The notes: generated from the sequence alone by a model not told the origin. Shown: positions 46,704 through 55,906, counted from the first letter of the stretch. The stretch: 64,000 bases of DNA from Amarolinea aalborgensis (GCF_900491745.1 NZ_UETR01000008.1:1-64000); one strand, 5' to 3'. A program made the numbers and translations.

Positions 46704-47814
46704 GTTAAGAACCGTACTGTTGTTCCTGTTGCTGGTTCTTGCTATAGCAGCATGTGCTGGCGCGTGGTGGCAATGGCGCAGGCGTCTACCCACCGACCTC
46801 GTTGCACAAACCCTGCCCAACACGATGTTCGATCTAGCTCCTGTCGGTATGCTCTTGTTCCGAACCTCGCAGGACTGTCACTATGTCAATGCTGCTGCCC
46901 ATCACTTGTTAGAACTTCCAACAGCGCCTTTTGCACTGACGAACCTGGATGGTGCACCCTGGGTGGCGCTGCTGCGCCACGACATATTGGAAACGCTTCG
47001 CACACCAAATCCCAACGGTTCCACGCGCCAGTTAACGTTGTCATCAGCGTGCCGTATTCAATGGCAGATACAACGGCACGCTGAAGGATGTGTTGTATTT
47101 CTCACCGATGTCAGCCTTACATGGCAAGTCAGGCAGGCATATCATGCTTTTGTCAATGGCTTGGCGCATGAGTTGCGGACCCCTCTGACTTCTATTATGG
47201 CTCATGCCGATCTCTTGGATGATGAGGAAATGACCATTCCTGGCCGCGAAGCTTCCAGAAAGGTCATTCAACGAGAAACCAGGCGTCTGATGCGGCTGAT
47301 ACAGGGATCTGTCGAACTCATTCGTTTGGAGATGACGACCGACCTGACCCAACAACCGATAGACCTGGTAGTGTTAGCTGAAGGGGCGGTTGCCCAGATG
47401 ATTCCCCTGGCAGAGCAACGCGAAATCGAATTGTCGTTTCGTGTTGCCACACCCTTACCGCGAACCCTGGGCGATGCCGACCAGATTATGCGCGTTTTCT
47501 TGAATGTTCTTGACAATGCCGTGAAGTACAGCCGTCCGGGTGATCGGGTGGATGTTGTTGTGAGCCACGACGAAACTGGAATTATCTGTGCGATCAGCGA
47601 CACAGGGCCTGGTATTGCTACAGAGCATTTGCCTTATGTCACTCAACGCCTGTATCGTGGCCGTCACGACATGGAAGGAAGTGGGCTTGGTCTCGCACTT
47701 GCTCAGGAGATTCTGCATAAGCATCAGAGTAGCCTGGATATTCAGAGCCGGACGGACGGGCCTACGACTGGAACCATTGTTCGCTTCATCTTGATGCCCG
47801 CTGTGGATTCGTAG
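46687..47814 (+). CDS. Sensor histidine kinase with one membrane helix and PAS-like domain
   Basis: 375 residues from ATG 46687 inside the regulator's end. One N-terminal membrane helix (about 6-30, VLLFLLLVLAIAACAGAWW), a PAS-like segment (about 48-140, MFDLAPVGMLLFRTSQDCHYVNAAAHHLLEL), HisKA with H161 (VNGLAHELRTPLTSIMAHADLL) and HATPase motifs NVLDNAVKYSRPGD, ISDTGPGIATEHLPYV, GSGLGLALAQEILHKH. Partner is the overlapping regulator. With no periplasmic loop the input is probably cytoplasmic or membrane-borne. Confidence 0.92.
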   Translation: MMILLELRTVLLFLLLVLAIAACAGAWWQWRRRLPTDLVAQTLPNTMFDLAPVGMLLFRTSQDCHYVNAAAHHLLELPTAPFALTNLDGAPWVALLRHDILETLRTPNPNGSTRQLTLSSACRIQWQIQRHAEGCVVFLTDVSLTWQVRQAYHAFVNGLAHELRTPLTSIMAHADLLDDEEMTIPGREASRKVIQRETRRLMRLIQGSVELIRLEMTTDLTQQPIDLVVLAEGAVAQMIPLAEQREIELSFRVATPLPRTLGDADQIMRVFLNVLDNAVKYSRPGDRVDVVVSHDETGIICAISDTGPGIATEHLPYVTQRLYRGRHDMEGSGLGLALAQEILHKHQSSLDIQSRTDGPTTGTIVRFILMPAVDS

Positions 47815-47836
47815 ATTTGCACCGGGGGATGACATC

Positions 47837-49303
47837 ATGAGAACTCGACCTGTTGTGTATGGATTGATTATCATAGGATTTTGTAGCATTATTTTTTTCA
47901 TGGCACACACACGGGGCTATGTCATGATTGCGCCGTCATCTTCGATTGACCAATTGGCATGGCCGCGCGTGTCACTTGTTGCAGCATCAACGAGTGCACC
48001 TTCATCTCTTCAGGTTATCATTTCCGATATTGTTCCGTGGTCCGATGTATTGCTTACTCTCAATAATCGTCCATTGGTAATTGACGCCTGGCACGAGAAC
48101 CCTGGTTTGGAAAGTTGGACATGGATTTGGCGCACTACCGTCCCTTCGGAACCAAATTACCAACTGGCTTTCTACCATGACTGCCATACCGGCTGTGTGG
48201 AGCGGGCGCGTCTATCAGCGTCGTCTGCCTCGGCTACGCCAACACCGGCGCTTATGCTACGGCCAACCAAACTCGGCGTTGTTTTTGCTAATCCACAGCG
48301 AAACTGGCACCAGCGCAGCGGATGGGATGTGGAGTTGACCTATGCTGTCCAGACGAACCCCGGATATACGATTGACGAGTTGGCGACTCGTGTCCAGCAT
48401 GCAAACGAACAGGGGTTGCGAGTGCTCGTACGTGTTGACTATCAGAGAGGACAGAGCATTCCACTACGTGAAGATGAGGCAGCATTAGCTGAATACTTGA
48501 TCTATGTTCGCCGGCTGGCTCGCGATGCTCGTTTGCGCACCGTCTACGCTTTCATTATTGGCAGTGGCTATAACGAGCAGGGTAGTAATCAACTGAGGAC
48601 CGGCTACGAGGTCACACCTGACTGGTACGCGCGCGTTTTCAATGGACGTGGTGTCTCGGTCGCGCGTACAGACAATGTCGTGCAGATCATACACCAGGAA
48701 AACTCGAACGCGCGCGTCCTAATTGGGCCGGTGCGCCCATGGAACAGCGATCAAGATGGAAAAGTGAAATGGTCGAGTGATGTTCCCTGGTTGAACTATA
48801 TGAACACTCTTGTTTACGCAGTAAGTCAGACAGCACAAGAGAAAGCTGCCGCAGGCATACCCTTGGCCAGCCCGGATGGTTTTGCTGTGCAAGCTCCCGG
48901 TCGGCCAGAGGCATCATCGCTTGCCGGCAGAGACCCGGCGCTAGAACCAGGGACCGATCTGAGCAGACCAACCTGGAATGGCGCTCAGGCTGGTTTTCGT
49001 GTCTACCGAGATTGGCTTGCGATCATAAACGCGCACCGCGTCACGCGCGGCTTGCCGGTTTTCATCACTTCCACCAATACTTTTACGACCGATACGAATG
49101 TGCGACCAGCCCGAAACTACCCAGACGGTTGGTTGACCCAGGCATTAGCGGAAATCAATGTTGAACCTCAGATCGTGGCGCTGTGTTGGTTTATGGATGA
49201 CCTGCCCGATGCGCAGTGGGACGAGTTCAGCCTGAGCAAACAGATCGACGGCCTGAGCAACGCCGCAACAGAGTTTGAAGCGCTCCTCCAGACAACGCCA
49301 TAG
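47837..49303 (+). CDS. Membrane-anchored extracellular protein, glycosidase-barrel-like
   Basis: 488 residues. An N-terminal hydrophobic segment (about 7-24) acts as signal or anchor. Residues about 45-130 look like a beta domain; about 145-470 have the alternating strand-helix pattern of a TIM barrel (KLGVVFANPQRNWHQRSGWDVELTYAV, GLRVLVRVDY, VYAFIIGSGYNEQG, ARVLIGPVRPWN, GLPVFITSTNTF, PQIVALCWFMDDLPDAQWDEF), reminiscent of glycoside hydrolases, but no family or catalytic pair can be assigned. It starts 22 bp after the kinase gene, so it is probably controlled with it. Codon use is A+T-richer than genes outside the block. Confidence 0.75.
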   Translation: MRTRPVVYGLIIIGFCSIIFFMAHTRGYVMIAPSSSIDQLAWPRVSLVAASTSAPSSLQVIISDIVPWSDVLLTLNNRPLVIDAWHENPGLESWTWIWRTTVPSEPNYQLAFYHDCHTGCVERARLSASSASATPTPALMLRPTKLGVVFANPQRNWHQRSGWDVELTYAVQTNPGYTIDELATRVQHANEQGLRVLVRVDYQRGQSIPLREDEAALAEYLIYVRRLARDARLRTVYAFIIGSGYNEQGSNQLRTGYEVTPDWYARVFNGRGVSVARTDNVVQIIHQENSNARVLIGPVRPWNSDQDGKVKWSSDVPWLNYMNTLVYAVSQTAQEKAAAGIPLASPDGFAVQAPGRPEASSLAGRDPALEPGTDLSRPTWNGAQAGFRVYRDWLAIINAHRVTRGLPVFITSTNTFTTDTNVRPARNYPDGWLTQALAEINVEPQIVALCWFMDDLPDAQWDEFSLSKQIDGLSNAATEFEALLQTTP

Positions 49304-49519
49304 GTGAGAAGCGGGCATCCCCCAGTCATAGCATCATATGACAGACGACGTGATGGGGCCTTCATCGCGACTGTCATTCTGTTACATAAATGATGCAATA
49401 GTGTTACCAGCCTGTGATATGGGCTTAAGGCTTCAAAGGCATTGTACCACCAACGACAGCAGCGTGAAGTGAAGAAACTATCTTCGCCCTTTATGAATTC
49501 TTGAAAGGAGACATGCGGT

Positions 49520-50170
49520 ATGTACGAATTTCAGTCAATGCGCCAGGTTGACTTCAAGATGAAGCGGAGAACAACATGGCTATTTGCGATGCTGATCACG
49601 CTCGTTGGCCTGGTCGGAATTCGGGCCGCGTACGCCTTCGCAGCCTATCATGGGACATGGTCCGAACAGCCCGACTTCGGTAATCACTGGTGGAACAACT
49701 ATTCATCTGGCACCCTAGAGTGGTATGCCGATGATTATTGGTCAACAAGCCGGGCAGACTCCATGAGGTATTGGCATTCTCATTTTCCTTACAACGAGTA
49801 TCGTATTGAGCAAGAGGCCTATGATCCTGGGGGAAACGCTTCGTGTGATCGCTTGCACGTGAGAAGCTATGCCTGGATGGACTTACCTGTCGTCGCGGCA
49901 TCCATTGCCAACGGATGTGGAAGTAATAGCTATAAAGAGGAATTGAAGATCGAACTGAACGAAAATGCGGTTGCAGCAAATACCTGGCTGCGTCACTTGG
50001 TCACCTATGATGAGATCAACCGTGCCCAATGTAGCACTTTGTACAATGAAGGTCAGGTGAACTACTCCTTTTCTCATAATCACACGGCGAGTGACGTCTG
50101 GCTGGGCAAGATTGTCATTGCCAGATGTTTCAACTGGAAATATAGCGACCCGTCAGGAATGGTCAACTAG
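49520..50170 (+). CDS. Secreted protein of unknown function, Trp/Tyr-rich
   Basis: 216 residues with a signal peptide (basic start, hydrophobic core at about 18-38, cleavage near AYAF). The mature part is rich in Trp, Tyr and His (HGTWSEQPDFGNHWWNNYSSGTLEWYADDYW, LGKIVIARCFNWKYSD) and has four Cys, compatible with an extracellular disulfide-bonded fold. No family recognised. AAAGGAG lies about 10 bases before the ATG; ATG 49559 (MKRRTTWLF) would give a more usual signal peptide. It belongs to the A+T-richer block. Confidence 0.7.
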   Translation: MYEFQSMRQVDFKMKRRTTWLFAMLITLVGLVGIRAAYAFAAYHGTWSEQPDFGNHWWNNYSSGTLEWYADDYWSTSRADSMRYWHSHFPYNEYRIEQEAYDPGGNASCDRLHVRSYAWMDLPVVAASIANGCGSNSYKEELKIELNENAVAANTWLRHLVTYDEINRAQCSTLYNEGQVNYSFSHNHTASDVWLGKIVIARCFNWKYSDPSGMVN

Positions 50171-50205
50171 AACCCCCTCCAGCTTCTCTATGAAAGGAAA
50201 CTACC

Positions 50206-50895
50206 ATGCGTGTCTCTCGTTGGCAATGGAGTCTTTGCTTGATCGTCGTTGCCTTGGCTCTTGCCTTCATCGCGCAGACTCGGGGGGCCCTGGTTGCCTC
50301 TCCCTATTTCGAGGGAGAAACCGGTTCGTTTCGCTATACGGGCCAGGGTCAATCAAACGGAAGTTACTACGTGACAATAAGCGTTGATTTCGATAATCCG
50401 ATTGCTCGCAAGGATTACCTCGATGCGAATCGTGAGCGCGGTCAAACGCTGCTTTCACCCTACGCAGTGTACCCGGTGCCTCTACAAATCACCTTCGCAA
50501 CACCTATCTCGCTGCAAGATGCGCGCACCCTGGCCTCCGAGACTCATGTTCAGGTGGATAGTTTCGCTCTTGTGGGCAAATCATCCCAGGATCACAATAA
50601 GCGCGGCGGGCATTGGGAATTTGGCGGACTTGATCGCCCCGTTCCAGGGACACAGAGCATGGATCCGGCGGGCGTCAATGGCGAACAACTCATTCTTGAA
50701 GGCGTCATGGTCATCCAGGGCGCGGCGGCTGACGCGGCGGGGCTGGCCAGCCTTCTGGCCGATCCTCGCATTTATTTGGTAGACACATCAGAAGTGGAGC
50801 TGCGCACGTTGATTGCACAACGACACCCATCTGAAGCAGCCAGCAGCAACCTGACCGTTAGCGTCCCCTCCCCATTTTGGAACCTGGATTGGTGA
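50206..50895 (+). CDS. Secreted protein of unknown function
   Basis: 229 residues: signal peptide (about 1-28, SLCLIVVALALAFIAQ), then a soluble domain with beta-rich segments (GSYYVTISVDF, VPLQITFATPISLQDARTLASETHVQVDSFALVG) and a late acidic-hydrophobic part (GVMVIQGAAADAAGLASLLADPRIYLVDTSEVEL). The DARTLASE...VDSFALVG stretch recalls inhibitor-I9-like propeptide folds that pair with subtilisins, and the gene lies just before a subtilisin-like protease; that link is speculative. 35 bp after the previous gene; ends before a strong terminator. Confidence 0.68.
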   Translation: MRVSRWQWSLCLIVVALALAFIAQTRGALVASPYFEGETGSFRYTGQGQSNGSYYVTISVDFDNPIARKDYLDANRERGQTLLSPYAVYPVPLQITFATPISLQDARTLASETHVQVDSFALVGKSSQDHNKRGGHWEFGGLDRPVPGTQSMDPAGVNGEQLILEGVMVIQGAAADAAGLASLLADPRIYLVDTSEVELRTLIAQRHPSEAASSNLTVSVPSPFWNLDW

Positions 50896-50917
50896 TGGCT
50901 TTGCACATGAGCCGAAG

Positions 50918-50956
50918 AAAGCGGGGAGAGTCGTATGACTCTCCCCGCTTTTGTTT
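50918..50956 (+). terminator. Strong intrinsic terminator ending the secreted-protein block
   Basis: Perfect 15-bp stem (50918-50932 with 50937-50951), loop GTAT, then TTGTTT. The stem core AAAGCGGGGAG is shared with the hppA terminator at 45698, so near-identical hairpins bracket the block 45951-50895. Confidence 0.9.
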
Positions 50957-51095
50957 GGATGAGGTTACTCGTGTTGGACAAACCACTCAATGTCCATTTG
51001 TCAGATTTGGCCGATTTTACTTTTTGTCCGATAATGCTGGCCCAACTTCCTTCCCCGTGTCAACCAACCACTGTGAATCGAAAGGAGCTTCGAAC

Positions 51096-52730
51096 ATGCT
51101 GCGAATCAGAACCGTCCTCTCAATCCTGCTGCTGTTGGCGGCGGCGGCGCCCATGGCTTCTGCACGGCCGAGTATCGGCGCGCAGGAGCTGCAGGGCAAG
51201 GTCTCCGTCAAGCTGCTGCAGGAGCTGGCCGCCAACGGCACAGCCCTGTTCTTTGTCGTGATGGCCGAGCAGGCCGATCTCAGCCCCGCAGCCAACCTGC
51301 CGACCAAGCAGGCCAAGGGCGAATTCGTCTACCAGGCGCTTAAGTCAACGGCCGAGCGCACGCAGGCCGATCTTCTGGCGCTGCTCACCGCGCGGGGAAT
51401 TCCGTTCAAGTCCTACTTCATCAGCAACATGGTGCTGACGCAGGGCAACCTGGCGCTGGTCAATGAGCTGGCGGCCCGCGGCGATGTGGCCCGTGTGGAG
51501 GCCAACACCGCGCACCAAATGGTCTTGCCGAAGCCTGAGGAAGCGGCTGGCGCAGTCGGCCCGCAAACGATCGAACCAGGCCTGGTGCGCATCAAGGCGC
51601 CCGATGTCTGGGGTCTGGGCTTTCACGGCGAGGGCATCGTTGTGGCCAGCGCTGACACCGGCGTGCAGTGGGATCATCCCGCGATCAAGAACAAATATCG
51701 CGGCTGGAACGGCTCCGTGGCCGATCACAACTACAACTGGCACGACGGCACCTGCGCCACCTCGCCCTTCATCCCGCCTGGCAACAATTGCCAGTGGCAG
51801 AATGTCCCTACTGATACGGATGGCCATGGCACCCACACCACCGGCACGATGGTCGGCGATGATGGCGGGACCAACCAGGTCGGCGCGGCGCCTGGCGCCA
51901 AGTGGGTGGCCTGCAAGAATATGAACGATCAGGGCTGGGGCACACGCGCCTGGTACGCCGACTGCTTCCAGTGGTTCATTGCGCCGACCAACCTGGCGGG
52001 CGCGAATCCCAATCCGGCCATGTCGCCCGACGTTATCAACAACTCCTGGGGCTGCCCGAACTCGGCGGGCGGTGAAAACTGCGACGACCCGGCCAACGAC
52101 CTGGTCAATGAAGTGAACGCCACGCGCGCGGCCGGCATCATGGTGGTCGCCTCGGCCGGCAACAGCGGTTCAGCCTGCGGCACGGTCAACACGCCAATCG
52201 CGATCTATGATTCGGTCTACACCGTGGGCGCTTTCTCGGCTTCCACGGGTAACATCGCCAGCTTCAGCAGCCGCGGGCCGGCCGCGTTCACCAACCTGCT
52301 CAAGCCGGACATCTCGGCGCCTGGCGTCAGCGTGCGCTCAGCCTATGCCGGCGGCGGCTATTCCTCGCTCAGCGGCACCAGCATGGCCAGCCCGCACGTG
52401 GCCGGCGCCGTGGCGCTGCTGTGGTCGGCGCGGCCGTTCCTGGTGGGCAACATTGACGCCACTGAGACCATCCTCAACTCGACGACGACCCCGCGCACGT
52501 CCACACAGGATTGCGGCGGCGTGCCCGGCGCCAACATCCCCAACAACACCTGGGGCTACGGCGAGATCAACGTCTACGCCGCCGTCCTCGCGGCCGTGCC
52601 AACGGCTCTCACCCTGAGCGGCCTGAATGCCAGCGCCGTCGCCAGCAACCTGCCGCTCTTGCTCGCCGTCGGCCTGCTCCTGGCGGCCGTGATGATCCTG
52701 GCGCGACGCGTGCGCCGCCCGGCAGCCTGA
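51096..52730 (+). CDS. Subtilisin-like serine protease (S8) with C-terminal membrane tail
   Basis: 544 residues. Signal peptide (about 1-24), an N-terminal prodomain-like region (about 28-150), then an S8 domain with catalytic D187 (VVASADTGVQWDHP), H244 (TDGHGTHTTGTM), oxyanion Asn in VVASAGNSG and S429 (LSGTSMASPHVAGAVALLW). Asp and His are followed by Cys-containing loops (CATSPFIPPGNNC, CPNSAGGENC). A hydrophobic C-terminal helix with Arg-rich end (LPLLLAVGLLLAAVMILARRVRR) would anchor it in the membrane or serve a sorting system. AAAGGAG precedes ATG 51096. Confidence 0.92.
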   Translation: MLRIRTVLSILLLLAAAAPMASARPSIGAQELQGKVSVKLLQELAANGTALFFVVMAEQADLSPAANLPTKQAKGEFVYQALKSTAERTQADLLALLTARGIPFKSYFISNMVLTQGNLALVNELAARGDVARVEANTAHQMVLPKPEEAAGAVGPQTIEPGLVRIKAPDVWGLGFHGEGIVVASADTGVQWDHPAIKNKYRGWNGSVADHNYNWHDGTCATSPFIPPGNNCQWQNVPTDTDGHGTHTTGTMVGDDGGTNQVGAAPGAKWVACKNMNDQGWGTRAWYADCFQWFIAPTNLAGANPNPAMSPDVINNSWGCPNSAGGENCDDPANDLVNEVNATRAAGIMVVASAGNSGSACGTVNTPIAIYDSVYTVGAFSASTGNIASFSSRGPAAFTNLLKPDISAPGVSVRSAYAGGGYSSLSGTSMASPHVAGAVALLWSARPFLVGNIDATETILNSTTTPRTSTQDCGGVPGANIPNNTWGYGEINVYAAVLAAVPTALTLSGLNASAVASNLPLLLAVGLLLAAVMILARRVRRPAA

Positions 52731-52832
52731 ACCTGACCTCCACTCGGGGGGCGGCGGGGATAGCATGACGCAGCTGCGGCGACTCGCGTCGGCCGCGGCC
52801 ATCACATCCCGTGCAACGTTAGAGCCTATAAA

Positions 52833-52875
52833 CAAAGAGCAGGAGGCGGCCGCGAGAACCGCCCCCTGCTCTTTG
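52833..52875 (+). terminator. Hairpin terminator between the S8 protease and the LLM gene
   Basis: 17-bp arms (52833-52849 and 52859-52875) with one mismatch and a 9-nt loop, about 100 bases after the protease stop and 60 before the convergent oxidoreductase stop; likely bidirectional. Confidence 0.75.
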
Positions 52876-52933
52876 CGTTGTGTGGTTGCCCGCCCAGGAG
52901 TCTATGACAGCTGAGCGGCAGTGCGCATAACCG

Positions 52934-53818
52934 CTACAACGCCGCCACCGCTTCGATCACCTCGCGGCCGATGATTTCCAACGGCGTGATCTCATACACG
53001 TTGGGGATGCTGAAGATGAACTGCTGGATGCCGATGCTCGCCAGGCCGTGGCAGAAGCCGATCAGGTCAGCCGGGGTCATGCCGCCAGGCCCAAGCATCA
53101 CCACGCCCAGCGCCGTGCGCTCGATCTCAGCATAGTCGCGGCCCACGTCGTCGCAGTGACCCTTGAGTACATCCAGCTTGTGTTTGACCTGGTCGAGGCC
53201 GGCGAAGGCGAAGAGATTGCAGGCATTCCCATACTGTGCCACCAGGCGCAGCGTCTTTTTCTCCCCGCCGCCGCCGATCAAGATCGGCGGATGGGGCTGC
53301 GAGAGCGGCTGCGGGCTGTTGATCGGCTCCGCCAATTGGTAGTGCTTGCCGGTGAACGGCGTCGCATCGCCCGACCAGAGCTGCCTGGCAATCTGCAAGG
53401 TTTCTTCCAGGCGCTCGAAGCGCTCAGCGATGGGCGGAAAGGGAAAGCCTAACCCCACGGCCTCGCGCTCATACCAGGATGCGCCGATGCCCAGGTTGGC
53501 GCGGCCGCCGGAGAGCACATCCAGCGTGCTGACCTGCTTGACCAGGAAGGCCGGCTGGCGGTAGACCACGCCGGTGACCATGGCGCCCAGGCGAATGCGC
53601 TCGGTGGCGCCGGCCATGAAGCTGAGCGCGGTGTACGCCTCCAGCATTGGGTCGCTGGCTGGACCGATGCCTGGGTCAATCTGGAAATAGTGGTCCATTA
53701 CCCACAGACTGGCAAAGCCGGCCGCGTCGGCCGTGTGTGCGATGTTGGCCAGCGTGCGGCCCGTGTTGGCCGGGCTGCCGGGCCAGTTGAACGCAACGAC
53801 CTGTAATCCAAGTTTCAT
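52934..53818 (-). CDS. LLM-class F420-dependent oxidoreductase
   Basis: 294 residues with the bacterial luciferase-like barrel pattern: MKLGLQVVAFNWPGSP, ANIAHTADAAGFASLWVMDHYFQ, DPMLEAYTALSFMAGATERIRLGAMVTGVVYRQPAFLVKQVSTLDVLSGGRANLGIGASWYEREAVGLGF, and PHPPILIGGGGEKKTLRLVAQYGNACN. The WVMDHY and GIGASW motifs fit the F420-dependent subgroup rather than FMN monooxygenases. GGAGG precedes ATG 53818. Last gene of the TetR-SDR-VOC-LLM series, 25 bp after the VOC gene. Substrate unknown. Confidence 0.92.
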   Translation of the reverse strand: MKLGLQVVAFNWPGSPANTGRTLANIAHTADAAGFASLWVMDHYFQIDPGIGPASDPMLEAYTALSFMAGATERIRLGAMVTGVVYRQPAFLVKQVSTLDVLSGGRANLGIGASWYEREAVGLGFPFPPIAERFERLEETLQIARQLWSGDATPFTGKHYQLAEPINSPQPLSQPHPPILIGGGGEKKTLRLVAQYGNACNLFAFAGLDQVKHKLDVLKGHCDDVGRDYAEIERTALGVVMLGPGGMTPADLIGFCHGLASIGIQQFIFSIPNVYEITPLEIIGREVIEAVAAL

Positions 53819-53843
53819 GAGAGACCTCCGTACTGTTGTGATT

Positions 53844-54260
53844 TCATTCTCGAACCGCGTGACGATTGGTGGGATCGGCATAGGCGCCTTCCATGGCGCC
53901 CGGCCGGCTGTCCTGGAAGATGGCGAACTGATTGCCGCTGGGATCGGCCAGCGTCTGGCAGGGGCCGTTGGGAATCTCCAAGGCGGCGCCCTGCCGCTGC
54001 CAGCCGCGCGCGACCAGCGCCTGGATCGTCGCCTCCAGGTCGGCGACCTCGTAGATGGGCATACAGCTCGGCGCGGGGCGGTGATCCGCCAGCAGCAGCA
54101 AGGGGCCGTCCCCCAGGCGCAGCGCCGCCACCCTGGCGCCAAAGGACGCGAACTGCCAAATCAGCGACGCGCCCAGCTGCTTCCGATAGAAGGCCAGGTC
54201 CTGCTCGAAGTGGGCGGCGCCAACGTAGAAGAAGCGCAGCGCGCCGAAAGGCGGCGTCAT
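53844..54260 (-). CDS. VOC-family (glyoxalase/dioxygenase-fold) protein
   Basis: 138 residues forming one VOC module pair: FGALRFFYVGAAHFEQDLAFYRKQLGASLIWQFASFGARVAALRLGDGPLLLLADH, then MPIYEVADLEATIQALVARGWQ, PNGPCQTLADPSGNQFAIFQ. The terminal DPSGNQFAIFQ is the classic VOC ending. GGGGAGAG lies 7 bases before ATG 54260, which overlaps the SDR stop (ATGA). Function within the operon is unknown; metal-dependent isomerase or resistance roles are typical. Confidence 0.88.
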   Translation of the reverse strand: MTPPFGALRFFYVGAAHFEQDLAFYRKQLGASLIWQFASFGARVAALRLGDGPLLLLADHRPAPSCMPIYEVADLEATIQALVARGWQRQGAALEIPNGPCQTLADPSGNQFAIFQDSRPGAMEGAYADPTNRHAVRE

Positions 54261-55120
54261 CCGAAGCTCTCCCCGCTCGCCCCTGTCAGGCGTACGCTTT
54301 CGGCCCACAGGCGCTCCTGGACGGTCTCGTCGTGCGTGTAAGCGCTGGTCGTGATCGGCTTCTGCCCGTGGAAGAGCTGCCCGCTGACGCCGGCGCCCCG
54401 CGTCTCCGCCAGCCAGGCGAGACCGGCGGCGGCCTTCTCGGGCGGCTGCGCCATGAAGCTGAAGAGACTGAGCAGCAGGCGCATCGGCGCGGGGGCCTCG
54501 CGCATCAACCTGGTGCGCACGATGCCAGGATGGTAGGCGTTGGCCGTGACGCCCACGCCGCCCAGCCGCCGCGCCAGGGCGAAGGTGAACAGCAGGTTGG
54601 CGGCCTTCGACGCGCCGAACGCGTTGAGGGCGGAGAAGCGGCGCGCGCCTTGCAGGTCATCGAAGTTCAGTTTGCTTGTGGACGGCGCGCTGACCGTGAT
54701 GACGGTAGACGGCGCGCTGGCCTGCAGCCGGTCAAGCAGCAGGTTGGTGAGCAAGAAGGGCGCCAGGTGGTTGGTGGCAAACATCAACTCCAGCCCTTCG
54801 CCGGTCACGGTTCGCTGCTGTTTGAAGACGGCCGCGTTGTTGATCAGGACGTGCAGCCGATCGTGCCCCTCACGGAACTGTGCGGCCAGGCGACGCACCG
54901 CGGCCAGCGACGACAGGTCCCCGCTCAGCGCGCTGACCGTGGCGCGGCTGGTTTGCGTCTTGATCTCAGCCACGGCGGCGTCGCCCGCGGCCTGGGTGCG
55001 CGCCACAATGACGACGGTCGCGCCGCGCTGCGCCAACTGCACGGCGACCGCCTTGCCCAGCCCAGCCGTAGCGCCGGTGACCAGGCAAACCTGGTTCTGC
55101 AGACTCAATGCCTCACCCAT
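54257..55120 (-). CDS. Short-chain dehydrogenase/reductase lacking the catalytic Tyr
   Basis: 287 residues. Cofactor motif TGATAGLGKAVAVQLAQRGATVVIVAR, then GDLSSLAAVRRLAAQF and VLINNAAVF, as in the retinol-dehydrogenase-like SDRs. The active-site motif expected as YxxxK reads NAFGASKAAN: K172 is present but position 168 is Phe, not Tyr. Ser is still seen in VITVSAPST. The protein may be a non-catalytic or altered SDR. It lies between TetR (62 bp upstream) and VOC (4-bp overlap). AAGGAG is about 14 bases from the ATG, so the exact start is uncertain. Confidence 0.9.
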   Translation of the reverse strand: MGEALSLQNQVCLVTGATAGLGKAVAVQLAQRGATVVIVARTQAAGDAAVAEIKTQTSRATVSALSGDLSSLAAVRRLAAQFREGHDRLHVLINNAAVFKQQRTVTGEGLELMFATNHLAPFLLTNLLLDRLQASAPSTVITVSAPSTSKLNFDDLQGARRFSALNAFGASKAANLLFTFALARRLGGVGVTANAYHPGIVRTRLMREAPAPMRLLLSLFSFMAQPPEKAAAGLAWLAETRGAGVSGQLFHGQKPITTSAYTHDETVQERLWAESVRLTGASGESFG

Positions 55121-55181
55121 GTTGGCTTGTGCTGCTCCTTTCTAGAGCGAATGTTCATTCCAGTCGAGAGGGACAAATCGG

Positions 55182-55751
55182 CTACAGCTTGACGGCGTCC
55201 CAACACGCGGTGATTGCCGCCTCGATGGCTGGCTCGTCGAGCTGCACCTGGCCTTCGATATGGCCGCGCGCCAGGTTCACCAGGGGAGCGTTGGCGATCA
55301 GCATCAGCAGATGGATCGGCATGTCCTTGAAGATCTGCTGCGCATGGCCTTCCTGGAACAGCCGGATCGGCTCCTGCCAGAGCTGCATCCCCGCCTCCTT
55401 GGACTCGGGCGTGATGACTGGCGACAGCGAATACTGGTCGAGAAACTGAAACAGCGCCGGATTGGCCAGGTAGAAGCGAAAAAGGTTGCGCCAGATACAG
55501 AAGAACCGCTGGCGCAGCGGCGCGTCCGCGGCGTATCCGTCCAACATCGCCTCGTGCACACGCAGCTTGAGCTTGCGGTAGAGCGCGTTGACCAGTTCTT
55601 CCTTGCTCGTGAAGTAGTGGTAGATCGTACCCATGCCGACTGCGGCCTCGCTGGCGATCAGCGACATGGGCGTTGACTCCAACCCGCGTGCGACGATCAG
55701 GCGGAGCGTGGCTTGCAGAATGTTGTCGCGTTTGTCGGTCTGTTCTGGCAT
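55182..55751 (-). CDS. TetR-family transcriptional regulator
   Basis: 189 residues. The N-terminal helix-turn-helix is typical: RDNILQATLRLIVARGLESTPMSLIASEAAVGMGTIYHYFTSKEELVNALY. The C-terminal helices (about 70-189) form the ligand-binding/dimer domain. It is the first gene of the TetR-SDR-VOC-LLM operon and divergent from the epimerase gene, so it probably represses one or both. ATG 55751 is taken; an in-frame TTG four codons upstream is possible. Confidence 0.93.
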   Translation of the reverse strand: MPEQTDKRDNILQATLRLIVARGLESTPMSLIASEAAVGMGTIYHYFTSKEELVNALYRKLKLRVHEAMLDGYAADAPLRQRFFCIWRNLFRFYLANPALFQFLDQYSLSPVITPESKEAGMQLWQEPIRLFQEGHAQQIFKDMPIHLLMLIANAPLVNLARGHIEGQVQLDEPAIEAAITACWDAVKL

Positions 55752-55848
55752 GAATCGCTGCAATTATGGAATGATTGCTCGATAGTATCACACGCCAGGC
55801 GCGTTGTCAAGACTTTTGGGGGGCCAACAGACAGCCAGTTTGCGCGGA

Positions 55849-55876
55849 TTGCCAGCCCGGCGTTTTGGAGTACAAT
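55849..55876 (+). promoter_or_regulatory. Promoter candidate of the epimerase gene
   Basis: TTGCCA (55849-55854), 16-base spacer, TACAAT (55871-55876), about 30 bases before the epimerase ATG. The 155-bp divergent region 55752-55906 is also where a TetR operator would be expected; no clean palindrome was found. Confidence 0.6.
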
Positions 55877-55906
55877 CACAGCGCAGTGGTGCGATTTGGA
55901 GGCGAT

